The translations under genes were made by a program, and so were the position numbers. Of a stretch of DNA of 64,000 nucleotides, positions 42,712 through 52,760 are shown in pieces. The stretch lies in NCBI GenBank assembly GCA_013398295.1, contig VZSF01007915.1, positions 40,466 through 104,465 of the forward strand, in the 5' to 3' direction. Source of the stretch: Chionis minor. Lineage: Eukaryota > Chordata > Aves > Charadriiformes > Chionididae. Positions within the stretch are counted from its first letter, which is position 1; each line of letters opens with the position of its first letter. The notes under the pieces were generated by a model, which saw nothing but the letters and a program-made list of their open reading frames with translations, did not search any database and had not been told where the DNA came from.

Positions 42712-42741
42712 TTATTTATTGGGGGGGAGGAGAGGGCAGGG
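42712..42741 (+). promoter_or_regulatory. AU-rich element abutting potential G-quadruplex in 3' UTR
   Basis: TTATTTATT at 42712-42720 is the consensus nonamer of AU-rich mRNA-decay elements. It is followed at once by G7, AGGAGA, GGG, CA and GGG at 42721-42741, which fits a four-tract G-quadruplex pattern. It lies about 440 nt after the VPS53 stop. Function is inferred only. Confidence 0.4.
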
Positions 42742-44206
42742 ACTAACCCCAGCCCATCGCCACCACCAAAAAATCCCCAACCCTTTCACAGCTGGGATCC
42801 AGGCATCTGCAGTAACGCTGGTGTAATGAGATGCCCGGGAGAGAACCCCAGCAGATTTCTCCCCTGCTCCCAGGACCGGTGTGCGTAAACCACCAGAAAA
42901 ACAGCAAGGCAACTCCTTTTCAGAACAGGAAGGAAGGGCTGAATTAATGCCTTCTGCACCTTCGCAAACCTCCTGCCAACAAGCTGGCAGCCTGTGTCAC
43001 CGTTGCATCTTAAAGGCCAAACCCATGACATCTGTGGAGCCCATCTCCAGCTGCTTGTTACTTCTCTTGCGTGCTAGACTCGCCCGCTGTCCCTGATGGG
43101 AGTTCCCGTACCGCATTTCGCCCTCTCTCCACAAAGGGCCCTTCATGGAGCAAGTGTCAAACAGCACCAGCCCCTCGCTCTCGCGCCAGCCGGCGTGTCC
43201 CAAGCCAGGGTGTGCCCCTTTGGCACCTTCACTGCCCTGCAAGGAGAGATGCTGGAAATGTTGGCTTTAACGAGGAGCCTGGGCCTCTTCCCAGGATGGG
43301 ACGCTTATACCAGCCTCGGACTTCAAGGGCCTTCCTCTCCTCCTCCTCCTCCTCTGAGCTTCAGCTTGCACCAGTGCAGAGAGGAGGAGAACCAGAAGTG
43401 AAGTGTTTCCCATAATCCAGGCCTCCCTTCCCGGGGGCCAGCTCCTCCTGGCACCCAGCCACGAAGCCAGCGTGCAGCAGGGTTGTGGTCGGTGGACATC
43501 TGTGCCCTGCGCGTTGCGTGAGCTTCCCCGAGGAGCCTCAGTGCAGGGAGACATCGCCTCGTCGTTAGCAATGCTGGATTTCTTCCCAAACTCCTCTGTA
43601 CCCTTTTTGGGAGACTTAGAAGGCATATGCCCAACCAGGAACGATTGAATCCCATATGGATTTAGGGGCAGACCGACCAGTTGTGCCTGCTTTGTTTTAG
43701 CTCAAGCTTCACTTGCATGTGCAGGAAAAAGAAGTCCTGTACCAGTTTGGCAGGTGAGGAGCAACCATGCTCTCGGATGCCTTCTTGGGAGGGTCCCGCT
43801 TCCCACCAGGTCAATTTGGGCCTTAGGAGTATCTTTATTAGGGGTTGGGCTCACTAGGGGTTGTAGTATGCGCTGCTGCTCATCGGGAGGGGGGGATTAG
43901 ACACGCTCCAGGGAAACAAGCTCTGTCCACCCAAACCCAGAGCGTCACTGGGACCAGGGAGGGAGGAGGTGAAATGAGAAATCCCCGAGTGGGGCAGAAC
44001 CTGGGCTCATGCTGCATCTGCCTCTTCGTGCTGCAGCACTGTCCCCTCCTGGGTGCAGGCTGCTCCCCTTCCCTCTGCTCACCCCGTGGCTGTCGGAGGG
44101 CAAACGCGGTGCCTGGTTGGTAAAATCCCGTCCTCCCTTTGCCCAGCCAGCAGGTGAGCCTGTGTTTGGACAGGCAGGAGTGGATCCACAGGATTTGAGC
44201 AAAAAG

Positions 44207-44212
44207 AATAAA
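44207..44212 (+). terminator. VPS53: Candidate VPS53 poly(A) signal 1
   Basis: AATAAA occurs about 1.94 kb after the stop codon. The downstream region is only weakly T/GT-rich. Confidence 0.4.
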
Positions 44213-44845
44213 TCTGCAGACTAAATCCTCACTGGTCAGGTTTTCTAACCCTGCTCGGACCGCCCTGCTGCTGCAGCGAGGTCTACACTAACAGGTACGC
44301 TGACACCAACCCTTCGGGGTGCGTTCTCAGGGGTCCCCAGGTTTGGGCCCTGGCGTGTGAGCGCTGGGCTGCAGAGGGCCGTAGTGGTGATGTCTGTCGT
44401 AGAGCAGCAGTGACGACACTTGGGGAGGGATGGCAGATTCTCATCGCTCCAGTTTTACAAATCTTCCCGGATCTGCTGCTGCTTCGTTTATTTCTTCCGC
44501 TGATATTCGCGTCAGGTGACGAAGAAGGAACGGTGGTTGAAAGCACGTCGGGATTGTGAACGGCCGTTCCCTAAGGACAGGTTGTCTCAAGGTGCATGTG
44601 CAGGATGGTTCACACATTATCAAATGCAGTAGCTGGGGAGGAGGGAACGCGGGTTTACAGAGATTCATTATTCCCACAGGGGGATGAATAATTTATTTTA
44701 GATTAATTTTACTTCGCTCCGTCTATGGATGACTCTCTAAGTAAGTTATGAATAGCTGAAGACGATGCTCAAGTTATCGTCGCCTGTCTTTCCCCGAAGG
44801 CTTCCCCCATTTCATTCTCTGCATTTCATTCTGGAGACAAGAGGA

Positions 44846-44851
44846 AATAAA
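44846..44851 (+). terminator. VPS53: Candidate VPS53 poly(A) signal 2
   Basis: AATAAA lies in an A-rich context about 2.57 kb after the stop. Confidence 0.4.
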
Positions 44852-45045
44852 AGGAAAAATTAATTTTTAGCTTCAGCCTTTGAAGAATGCTACAGGTCTG
44901 GGTGTTTGGAGTTCCACTGCTAAAGAGCAAGTCTGCATTTTTCTACTTTCGGTGTAAGGGATTTGTCCCCCTCACTCTTGGGTATTGGCCAGGTTGGGCA
45001 TGTCTGTATGCATACGTTAGCTGTTTGGGGTTTACATCTCTGGAG

Positions 45046-45051
45046 AATAAA
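45046..45051 (+). terminator. VPS53: Candidate VPS53 poly(A) signal 3
   Basis: AATAAA is followed within 8 nt by a GT then T12-rich tract, the arrangement expected downstream of a cleavage signal. It is the strongest of the three candidates by context. Confidence 0.5.
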
Positions 45052-45070
45052 GGGTGATTTTTTTTTTTTC

Positions 45071-48000
45071 TGTATAAAATGCCACTTTTTACGTTTTTTG
45101 GCTGAGGTGTAATTCTGGCTGTGTGTCGGAGCGTGACACTAAAACGAATTAAATGGTTACTGATGTTCATCTGCTGGGTGTTTTCTGTGCAGCTACCACG
45201 CAGCAAATCCCCGGGGTCAGGATGGACCTCGCCTAAAACGTGCTGGAGCCAGGGCTTGGTGCTGTCCCTCTCCATTGCTCTCTCCTGCACCTTCTCTCTT
45301 CTCTGGCTTTTCCACCTTCTGCCGCTCCAGCAAGCAACTCTCCGCCAGCAGCATCTGCCGTGGCAGCAGCTCCCCGCGCCGTGCGGGCAGCTCAGCAGAG
45401 CTGACCTTGTGCCCCTAAATAATTGGATCATTTGTGATGACTTTAACTGCTGGAGAGAATTCTGAGAGATACTAATTTTTCCTTTGAAATTAAGAGGTAG
45501 CGCCTTTTTTTTCCACGCGATGCATGACGCTGGAGGAGTTTCTTTTGCTTGGAGAATTAATGACTCATTTGCTTTTCTCCTACTGCTCTGCTGGTCCTTC
45601 CCCCTCCGCCCTTGGGCAGGAGCAGCCTGTGCCAGGCGACGTGCGTGTTTATTTCTTTCACCAGATTTACAGCCGTGACTTGGAGCATCCGAGTGACGAT
45701 GTCCAACTCTCCGCAAGCCTTTTCTTGGCCACAGCTGGGCGGGTGGCAGACGTGGATGCTGTTCGGCAGCATCAGGCCACAGCTCTGCTGCGCTTAGGAA
45801 AATTGAGCTGAAACATTTGTCTTTGGGCTGTGTCAGAAAAGGCTTTGGCAGAAGGCGTTCCGCTGCGCGCCTGCTCCGCTGGGGCCGCTTACACCAGCCA
45901 GCGCTGCCGTCACCCAGCGTTTCTAGATTAAACCCTGTGCTCATTCCCTTCTCTCAGCCAGAGCAGCTCCACTGGTCCCAAGCCAGAATCCAGGTGGGAG
46001 CACGTGGGCTCAAGTACGTTGCCGGCCTTGCCTTTGAGGGGATGGATGGGGTGGCGGGGCATGGGGCCAGCGCTGCTCGGGGTGCCAGCGGCTCCCTGCT
46101 TGGGATACGGGCTCACCAGGACCAAAGCACCGCGGTTTCCCTGTGCTCAGGCCCCTGAGTTTGGTGGTGCCCTCCTGTTTCTAGCAGGACATGGGGAGCC
46201 CACCGGGCTGCCATCAGGGTCTGGATCCCATGGGGAGAGGAGGGTCAGCCCGTGCCGCTTGCAGCGCATGGAGCTTCCCGAAGCCCTGGGGAAACCTCGG
46301 CTTGTGGCTCGGCAGTTTGCGAGGGCGGCGGTGGCGGGGCTGTAAAAGCCGATCACAACTCAGCAATTTCAGCAATGTGCCCCCAGCGTTCATCCCTGCC
46401 GCCAAACCGCTCCAAGGGCTCCCGTCAATCCCACCGCTTGGAAGCGTCACTGTGAGCGCAACTCCTGCGCCTGGCGGGTTTGTGGTCTGCGCCGTGGGGA
46501 GCGGCCTGGCATTTCCCATCATTTGGAAATAATTTTCCATTGTTATCAAATAACACGGGATCCCTCTGCTTTGCTTCCCCCTGTGTGCAGCGACGGCCCC
46601 CCGCGCCGTGTCAATGTGACTATTGTTCGGTTGCTGATTAAGCCAAGCGCACCCAGCCCCAGTGGAAAGTCCTTTATGGAAGGAGGACCTTGATAAGATA
46701 CTCATACCTGCTCTGTCTCGGCTGTGCACGGGCAGTTAAAAAGTAAATAACACAGGCAAACAGGCTGTGATGTGCAGGCAGGGGAAAAGATTTCCAATGT
46801 TATTGGGGATTGCACGGATCGGTACGGTTTGAGAGGCTTAAAAAGAGACAGGCTTTCCAAGAGGGCAGAGTACCCATGCCTTAAAAGCAGGTCCCTTGTA
46901 TAGAGTGGCTATCAATAGTTATTCTCATTATCAAGTAGTTAAAATTCTGGTTGAAAACTTCCCTTTCGTCCCAGCAGGAGAATTTGCAGCTCTGGATATT
47001 GGCGCTGCGGAAGATCCCGGGGTCTGAGCCCAGTGCAAGGCAGGGCAGGCTGCGGAGCCCCCTCGGCTGTTCTGTCGCCTCCGTTTCACCTGCCAAGCCC
47101 AGAAACGAGAGCCTGGAAGGGCACAAAAAATTGCCATTTGCGTCAAGCCAGGTCAGAGTGGGAGATTTTTTTGCTAGCAAATAAACAGCAGCAAGATTTC
47201 CCAAAGCCTGTGCGGCTCTGCTCACGCCAGGCACAGGCGGCTGCAGCTCTGCAGGGTTCCCCAGGCACCGAGATCCCTCACGCTCGGATCCCGATCCTCA
47301 TGGGAGCAGCCGTGGGGACACCCACAGCCCTTCGAGGCGGCTGTTGGAAGGTGCCACAGGTGTGTCCCTTCTCCCCCCCCTCCCCTTAAATTGCACTAAC
47401 TTGATTATTGGCAGCATGGTTTTTAGCCCAGGAGCTGCACGGCAGCTCTGAAATAACGATCGCATTCATCTGGAAACTGCTCCAGCGCCTTCTGAGGCGT
47501 CTAATTTCATAAAGGGCTTTTATGGGAGATTTTGGAGCGAGGAGCGATCAGCTTTCCCATTGCTCACAGAGACCAGATTCTCTTTTTTTTTGGGATGCGT
47601 TTAAATCAAAAGGAAGAAAACACCTGTCCAGCACATTTCCTCAGACCCTCAAAATTTTTAATGTTCTTTTTCTTTCCATCTGCATTTTTCAGCAAAGACA
47701 AACAGCCTCATAGTATTTCTTCAAAGGAATGTAAATTCCTTGAGGAAGTCTCCGGAGTTCCCAGCACCACATAGCTGCAAACCACAGACGCCTATGGCTG
47801 AAAGCTCTGCTCTGCTTTTAATTTTGGGGCAGGGAAGGAATTCTTTTCAGGGGTCTGGGTTCACTTGCGCTGAGCCCATCAGGCCAGACTGCTTGTTACT
47901 GCACAGGAGAGTGTTGACTTTGGCCGGCTGCAGACAGTTGCTTTCCCTCCACAAGAGTATTCCCCCACCGAATCTGATGACATGGTGCAATTATTTCATT

Positions 48001-48586
48001 AGGATTTTCCAAAAATACGTTCCCTCGGTCTCCTCTAGTGCTAGAAAGACCTTTTCCCTCTGTTTTCTTGTTTCGACTTCAGCAGATTTGCCTGAAAAAA
48101 TGCAATTGAGGGTGGCAGCGCTGCTACCTAGGTCTGAATCCCCGTGGGGGAGGAATGAGAAAGGGCAGCCTGGGGGGAAAACTGTGAGTTTTGAAGGGTG
48201 TCATTAAACTCCCGGGGGTGAGCGAAGCCTGTGCGCAGGAGCTGCTGCTCTGCAAGAGGCCCCTGTTTTGGCTGCGAGCTGCCCTCGGAGAAAGCCAAGC
48301 GATGGAAGAGGGTGTCCCCTTGTCTCATCCCCAGTATCCCAGGGGAATTACACCCCCACTCATGTCCTAGTCGTGCCCCAGTGGCCGATTGAACACGGCA
48401 CTGTCCCTCTCTGGCTGCCCTGTACCTGCGCCGGCGGGAGCCACCGTGGCCCATCCCAGCCCCAAACTGCCCCTCGCCCACCAGCAGCGCCTGGGCAGGC
48501 AGCGGCGTCAGGCCTGGCCTCAACAAAAGCATCCAACCCCAAGCATCCTCATCCCTGGCATGGGAACGGTCAACGTATTGGGACGG
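45071..48586. other. Intergenic region between VPS53 and RFLNB
   Basis: This is GC-moderate DNA. An uninterrupted 333-codon - strand ORF spans 44943-45944 and shows no family resemblance; it is treated as an observation, not a gene. The region to 48.58 kb otherwise has overlapping short ORFs on both strands and no recognised repeat or RNA gene. Confidence 0.7.
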
Positions 48587-48701
48587 CTCAAGGCCAGGTT
48601 GGACGGGGCTTGGAGTAACCTGCTCTAGTGGGAGGTGCCCAGGGTGGAATGAGATGATCCTTAAGGCCCCTTCCAACCCAGACCATTCCAGGATTCCATG
48701 A
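48587..48701 (+). mobile_element. CR1 LINE 3'-end stub
   Basis: This is a short copy of the CR1 terminus: CTCAAGGCCAGGTTGGA, TAGTGGGAGGTGCCC, ATGAGATGATCCTTAAGG and CCCTTCCAACCCAGACC, ending in GGATTCCATGA-type repeats near 48700. It is about 115 bp, severely 5'-truncated and missing a few bases internally relative to the copy at 2383. Confidence 0.88.
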
Positions 48702-48856
48702 CAAGGTGTGTGGCCCGTAGGTTGGATTAGGGCCGTGTTTCGGGCAGCCTGTTGGGAGCTGCTTTGGTCCTGCCGCGTGTGGGGACGGGAGCAAGGGTGC
48801 AGCACCTGGGCAGGGACCACTGCGGGGATGACGGGGACGGGGCACCGGGGGGATGG

Positions 48857-49602
48857 NNNNNNNNNNNNNNNNNNNNNNNNNNNNNNNNNNNNNNNNNNNN
48901 NNNNNNNNNNNNNNNNNNNNNNNNNNNNNNNNNNNNNNNNNNNNNNNNNNNNNNNNNNNNNNNNNNNNNNNNNNNNNNNNNNNNNNNNNNNNNNNNNNNN
49001 NNNNNNNNNNNNNNNNNNNNNNNNNNNNNNNNNNNNNNNNNNNNNNNNNNNNNNNNNNNNNNNNNNNNNNNNNNNNNNNNNNNNNNNNNNNNNNNNNNNN
49101 NNNNNNNNNNNNNNNNNNNNNNNNNNNNNNNNNNNNNNNNNNNNNNNNNNNNNNNNNNNNNNNNNNNNNNNNNNNNNNNNNNNNNNNNNNNNNNNNNNNN
49201 NNNNNNNNNNNNNNNNNNNNNNNNNNNNNNNNNNNNNNNNNNNNNNNNNNNNNNNNNNNNNNNNNNNNNNNNNNNNNNNNNNNNNNNNNNNNNNNNNNNN
49301 NNNNNNNNNNNNNNNNNNNNNNNNNNNNNNNNNNNNNNNNNNNNNNNNNNNNNNNNNNNNNNNNNNNNNNNNNNNNNNNNNNNNNNNNNNNNNNNNNNNN
49401 NNNNNNNNNNNNNNNNNNNNNNNNNNNNNNNNNNNNNNNNNNNNNNNNNNNNNNNNNNNNNNNNNNNNNNNNNNNNNNNNNNNNNNNNNNNNNNNNNNNN
49501 NNNNNNNNNNNNNNNNNNNNNNNNNNNNNNNNNNNNNNNNNNNNNNNNNNNNNNNNNNNNNNNNNNNNNNNNNNNNNNNNNNNNNNNNNNNNNNNNNNNN
49601 NN
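48857..49602. other. Assembly gap (746 N)
   Basis: A run of N interrupts very GC-rich sequence. Flanks on both sides are G/C-rich, so this is probably a sequencing drop-out. It likely contains the RFLNB promoter and first exon. Long ORFs spanning it are artefacts of translating N. Confidence 0.98.
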
Positions 49603-50000
49603 GCTGGGCCCCGCGCCCCGGAGCGGAGAAGCACCGGGATGCGCCGGGCGGGGACGGGCGGGCTGGCGGCGGCGGCGGCGGGAGGCTCCTCCGGAGGCGG
49701 CCGGCCGCGTCCAGGCCCCGCAGCATCCTTGAGGAGCGGAGGATGGAAAAGCATCCCGACGGCGCTGGCGTTACCGGGGGGGCCGGAGCGGGGCGGCCGG
49801 CGTGGGGACAGGTTGGAAAGGACTCATGTCCCCCCTTCCCGCCGACCTCTCCGGCTGCTGTCGCCTCCCTTAGGGCACCCGCGGCGGGAGGGAGCCCCCG
49901 GGGCACCGGGGCGTCCGCGGCCAGGGCCGGGCCGCGCTGGGTCAGGGGGAACCGGCGGCGCTTTCGGCTTGGGGGCCGCTCTCGCTGATGGCAGGGAACC
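49603..50000. promoter_or_regulatory. RFLNB: CpG island at the gap edge, probable RFLNB promoter/5' region
   Basis: This stretch is extremely GC- and CpG-rich, with GGCGG repeats at about 49670-49685 and several G-runs. It lies 1.05 kb before RFLNB exon 2 and borders the gap. No refilin N-terminal coding sequence is readable here, so exon 1 is inferred to be in the gap, with this part being late exon 1, promoter or early intron 1. Confidence 0.6.
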
Positions 50001-51051
50001 CCCGTCTCTCCCGGCACAGCTAGGGGTTGGGATGGCGTCGCAATCCCTGTGGAAAATGAACTCTCGTTATTCTGGAGAGCGACCCGGAGTGGGAAGTTTG
50101 TAGATTAAACTGTGGTTTCAATTAAGAGGATCAGGTAGAGATGCACTAGTTCTTCACAAACTTACTCTTGAACGTTGCCGCTGGGCCGTTGGTACAAATA
50201 CTTTGGAAACTGCAGACCTAGAGGGGAGATCCCTTTTCTGTAGGGATGCCGTGAAATCGGAAAAGGCCGTAGGAGAACCCTGTGTTGAACAGGAGAGCTG
50301 CTCGCAGCCCCTCGCCCCTGCGTAGTAAAACACACGTGCAGAGGTGGCCTCAAGAACACAAGCAGGTTGCGTCCCTTCCGGGCTGCTTTGGTTTCCTCCT
50401 GGCTGTGGGATATTCCTGGGCCGGCGTCGGCTCGTGGCGCTGCTTATCCAGGACAGGAGCACGGGAACGCTCCGTGAATCGCCACGCGGTGGGAATGAGT
50501 TCTTCCTTCCCAACGGGTCGCACGTGAATTAGGCAGGTTGGATTTAATCGCTTCAGATAGTAGCCTCAGCGTAGCTGTGAAACAAGGAGGTCGCTCGCAG
50601 CGAGGTGCCCTGCACTGATTTCCAGCTGTGATCCGCCTGTGGGCACATCTGATGCATCCCGCAAGGAAAGCGCTCTCCTACGCTCCTGTGATGTTAGCTA
50701 TAAATTGAAGGTGAGCTCGTACAGCCGATGCACTCTAGTTCATACGACAGAAAGCCGTGCTGCACCGAGGGACTCTATTGCTCTCTCGCTTCCCAGAGTG
50801 GCTCCTCTGAAGTGAGCTCCCGGACTTAGGATTTTGTCTTCAAAAAACCCACTTTGCCACACCTGAGATGCTGTAGGCCAGTGTCAAGTCAGACCTGCGC
50901 CTTGCACCTGCAGGCACGTCTTGGACCAGCAGATCCTCTCACACGTAAATGTGAACCTCAACAGCTCTGTACCAAGGGCTAAATAAATGTGTTTTCTTGA
51001 GAATATACTGGATTGTAACATAAAAAGGATTGGTTTTGCATTTTTTTGCAG
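50001..51051 (+). other. RFLNB: Region between CpG island and RFLNB exon 2 (probable intron 1)
   Basis: This is unique sequence without recognised repeats. It ends in a T-rich tract and GCAG acceptor at 51048-51051. Short ORFs appear chance-like. Confidence 0.6.
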
Positions 51052-51161
51052 AATTCCGTGTTCTCCCCCAGTCCTGTTCTCTCCAGCTGCCCTCCAAGAT
51101 TGTGTCCTTTATCCTTTGGCGAAGGAGTTGAGTTTGACCCTTTACCACCAAAGGAAATAAG
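51052..51161 (+). CDS. RFLNB: Refilin B, exon 2
   Basis: Refilin B (FAM101B/Cfm1) binds filamins and promotes perinuclear actin bundling; refilins also act in skeletal development. The 110-bp exon begins in phase 0 after TTTGCAG, reads NSVFSPSPVLSSCPPRL and then the family hallmark CPLSFGEGVEFDPLPPKEI, ending with two bases of an Arg codon before gtaaat. Joined to the next exon it gives KEIRYTSSVKYDSE, a signature refilin junction. Synteny with VPS53 supports RFLNB rather than RFLNA. Confidence 0.93.
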
Positions 51162-52429
51162 GTAAATATTGTGTTACAGTCATCTCGTCTTGAAGGAGTT
51201 AGCCTGTAAAGGAATAGTTAGGCCTTATCAGTGCCTGTGAGTCAAGTTAATTTATTTGCAGAGCTATTGTTCTACACAGCCGTACATTCCTGGACGTTTG
51301 AACAGACTGAAGGAGTGTTCAGCCTCTTTTAATCCCATATGGGTTTTTTCCAGGAAGACTTTTCTGTATTTTACTCTCCTGTTCTTACTTCATTGCCCTG
51401 CTCCAAAAATGTTGGCTTTCAACTGATTAACCAGAAGGTAATCATGAGGGAAGATCTTCAAAGCAGCCATCTTTCTAGGACTTTTATTAGGGGAAAGGAA
51501 TTTTGCTCTCGTAACCTCATGATTTTATAATAAGCACTCTCTATCTTATCAGCTGTGGCTGGTTCTGTGAACTAAAAGAAAAGTTAGTACTCAGAGAGTG
51601 CCTAATAAATTTTTTTAATGCACTACATCACTTTGCAGCCTGTGAATTACTCCTTTGACCATCATGATGTGCAGTAATGAGAAATGGAGGCTCCCAGTCG
51701 ATTACTGTGCAAGCAGAGGTAGCCTGATAGAATCAAACAGAAGCCTAATGCAGGGGAGGGTAGAAAGAGTTGATTCCGTGGCTGGAACTGAAGGCGGTTA
51801 GAACCGTGGAAAAGATAACGCAGAGTTGTGGCAGTGTGAAGGAGATGAAAAGCTTCTTTTGCAAACCAGGCACAGAGGATTTTCTTGCCAGCAGCGTTTG
51901 ATGTGCAAATTGTAGTATTTTCCTGCCAGTTGAATCTTCAGAAGCTTGCCTTCAGAGAGTGCCCCGTGCTGGGAGCAGTAGCAGAGGACTCCCGTGTGAC
52001 TCTTGGCAGAGGATAACTAAGAAAATAACATGTGCTTCCATGGACTTGGCACTCCAAGGAATTAGGATGCTTGTGTGCAAAGCCTAAATGTGGATCTAGG
52101 CCTCTGGGTTTAGGCACTAGAGTTTGAAGGAGGCTCTTACGTTCATAGAGCTCAGGCTTAAAACGATGGACGTGAGGATTGAGAAGATGTTTGGTAGTGC
52201 TGGCAGCTGGACAAAGCAGTGACAGTGCCTGCTGTGCTGCTAACGTAAGGCTTTTTCCTCGTCCCCTAAATGAGGAAGACACCAGCAGCCAGTGTTTGCA
52301 TGATGTGGCTCTTCCTGTGTTGAGGTGGCAGGTGCAGGAGCCAGCCTGGGACCTGGGGGCTCTGCTTTGCAGAAAATGCAGCCTGTTATTCCAGAGCAGA
52401 GCTCACGCCTATCTCTCCTCTATTTACAG
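51162..52429 (+). other. RFLNB: RFLNB intron 2
   Basis: This 1.27-kb GT-AG intron ends in TATTTACAG. No repeat or RNA gene was recognised. Confidence 0.85.
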
Positions 52430-52760
52430 GTACACGTCCTCAGTTAAATACGACTCGGAGAAGCACTTCATCGATGACATCTATATGCCTGTGGGCTTAA
52501 GCGTTTCCTCTTGCAGTCAAACGGTCATCTGCGTCCCAAACTGCACGTGGCGCAGTTACAAATCGGAGGTCCACTTAGAGCCCCGCAACAAGCCCCAGCG
52601 TTTCACCAGCACCACCATCGTCTACCCGAAGCATGCCAAGACTGTGTACACCACCACGCTGGATTACAACTGTCGTAAAACCGTGCGGCGGTTCCTCTCC
52701 AGCATAGAGCTGGAAACGTCGGAATACCTTGGGAACGACTGTGTCCTGGATGGTTGCTGA
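52430..52760 (+). CDS. RFLNB: Refilin B, last coding exon
   Basis: The exon completes Arg, then reads YTSSVKYDSEKHFIDDIYMP, SQTVICVPNCTWRSYKSEV, RFTSTTIVYPKHAKTVYTTT and LDYNCRKTVRRFLSS, ending in GNDCVLDGC and TGA at 52758-52760. These 109 residues are the conserved refilin core and C terminus. With exon 2 the visible protein is 146 residues. The family is about 215 long, so roughly 65-70 N-terminal residues are missing, as expected if exon 1 sits in the gap. The Met at 52179 in the same frame is intronic. Confidence 0.95.

Larger units (their letters stand above)
42272..45070 (+). other. VPS53: Probable VPS53 3' UTR
   Basis: DNA after the stop has no further conserved coding frame and contains three AATAAA signals on the sense strand. 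An AU-rich nonamer followed directly by a G-rich tract lies at 42712-42741. A GC-rich stretch at 42700-44200 gives many short ORFs on both strands that look like chance. The true UTR end is not visible without transcript data. Confidence 0.55.

Noticed and set aside
45433..45470. GTGATGA and CTGA-like boxes suggesting a C/D snoRNA
   Set aside because: The boxes are only about 30 nt apart, without C'/D' boxes or a terminal stem.
48128..50103. Several ORFs of 326-629 codons on both strands around 48.1-50.1 kb
   Set aside because: They span the 746-N gap, where translation of N creates no stops. The real sequence on either side resembles no protein.
52179..52429. In-frame Met at 52179 as the RFLNB start
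   Set aside because: A clear TTTACAG acceptor at 52429 and exon 2 at 51052-51161 with a matching phase give the refilin sequence. The 52179-52429 translation is unrelated to refilins.
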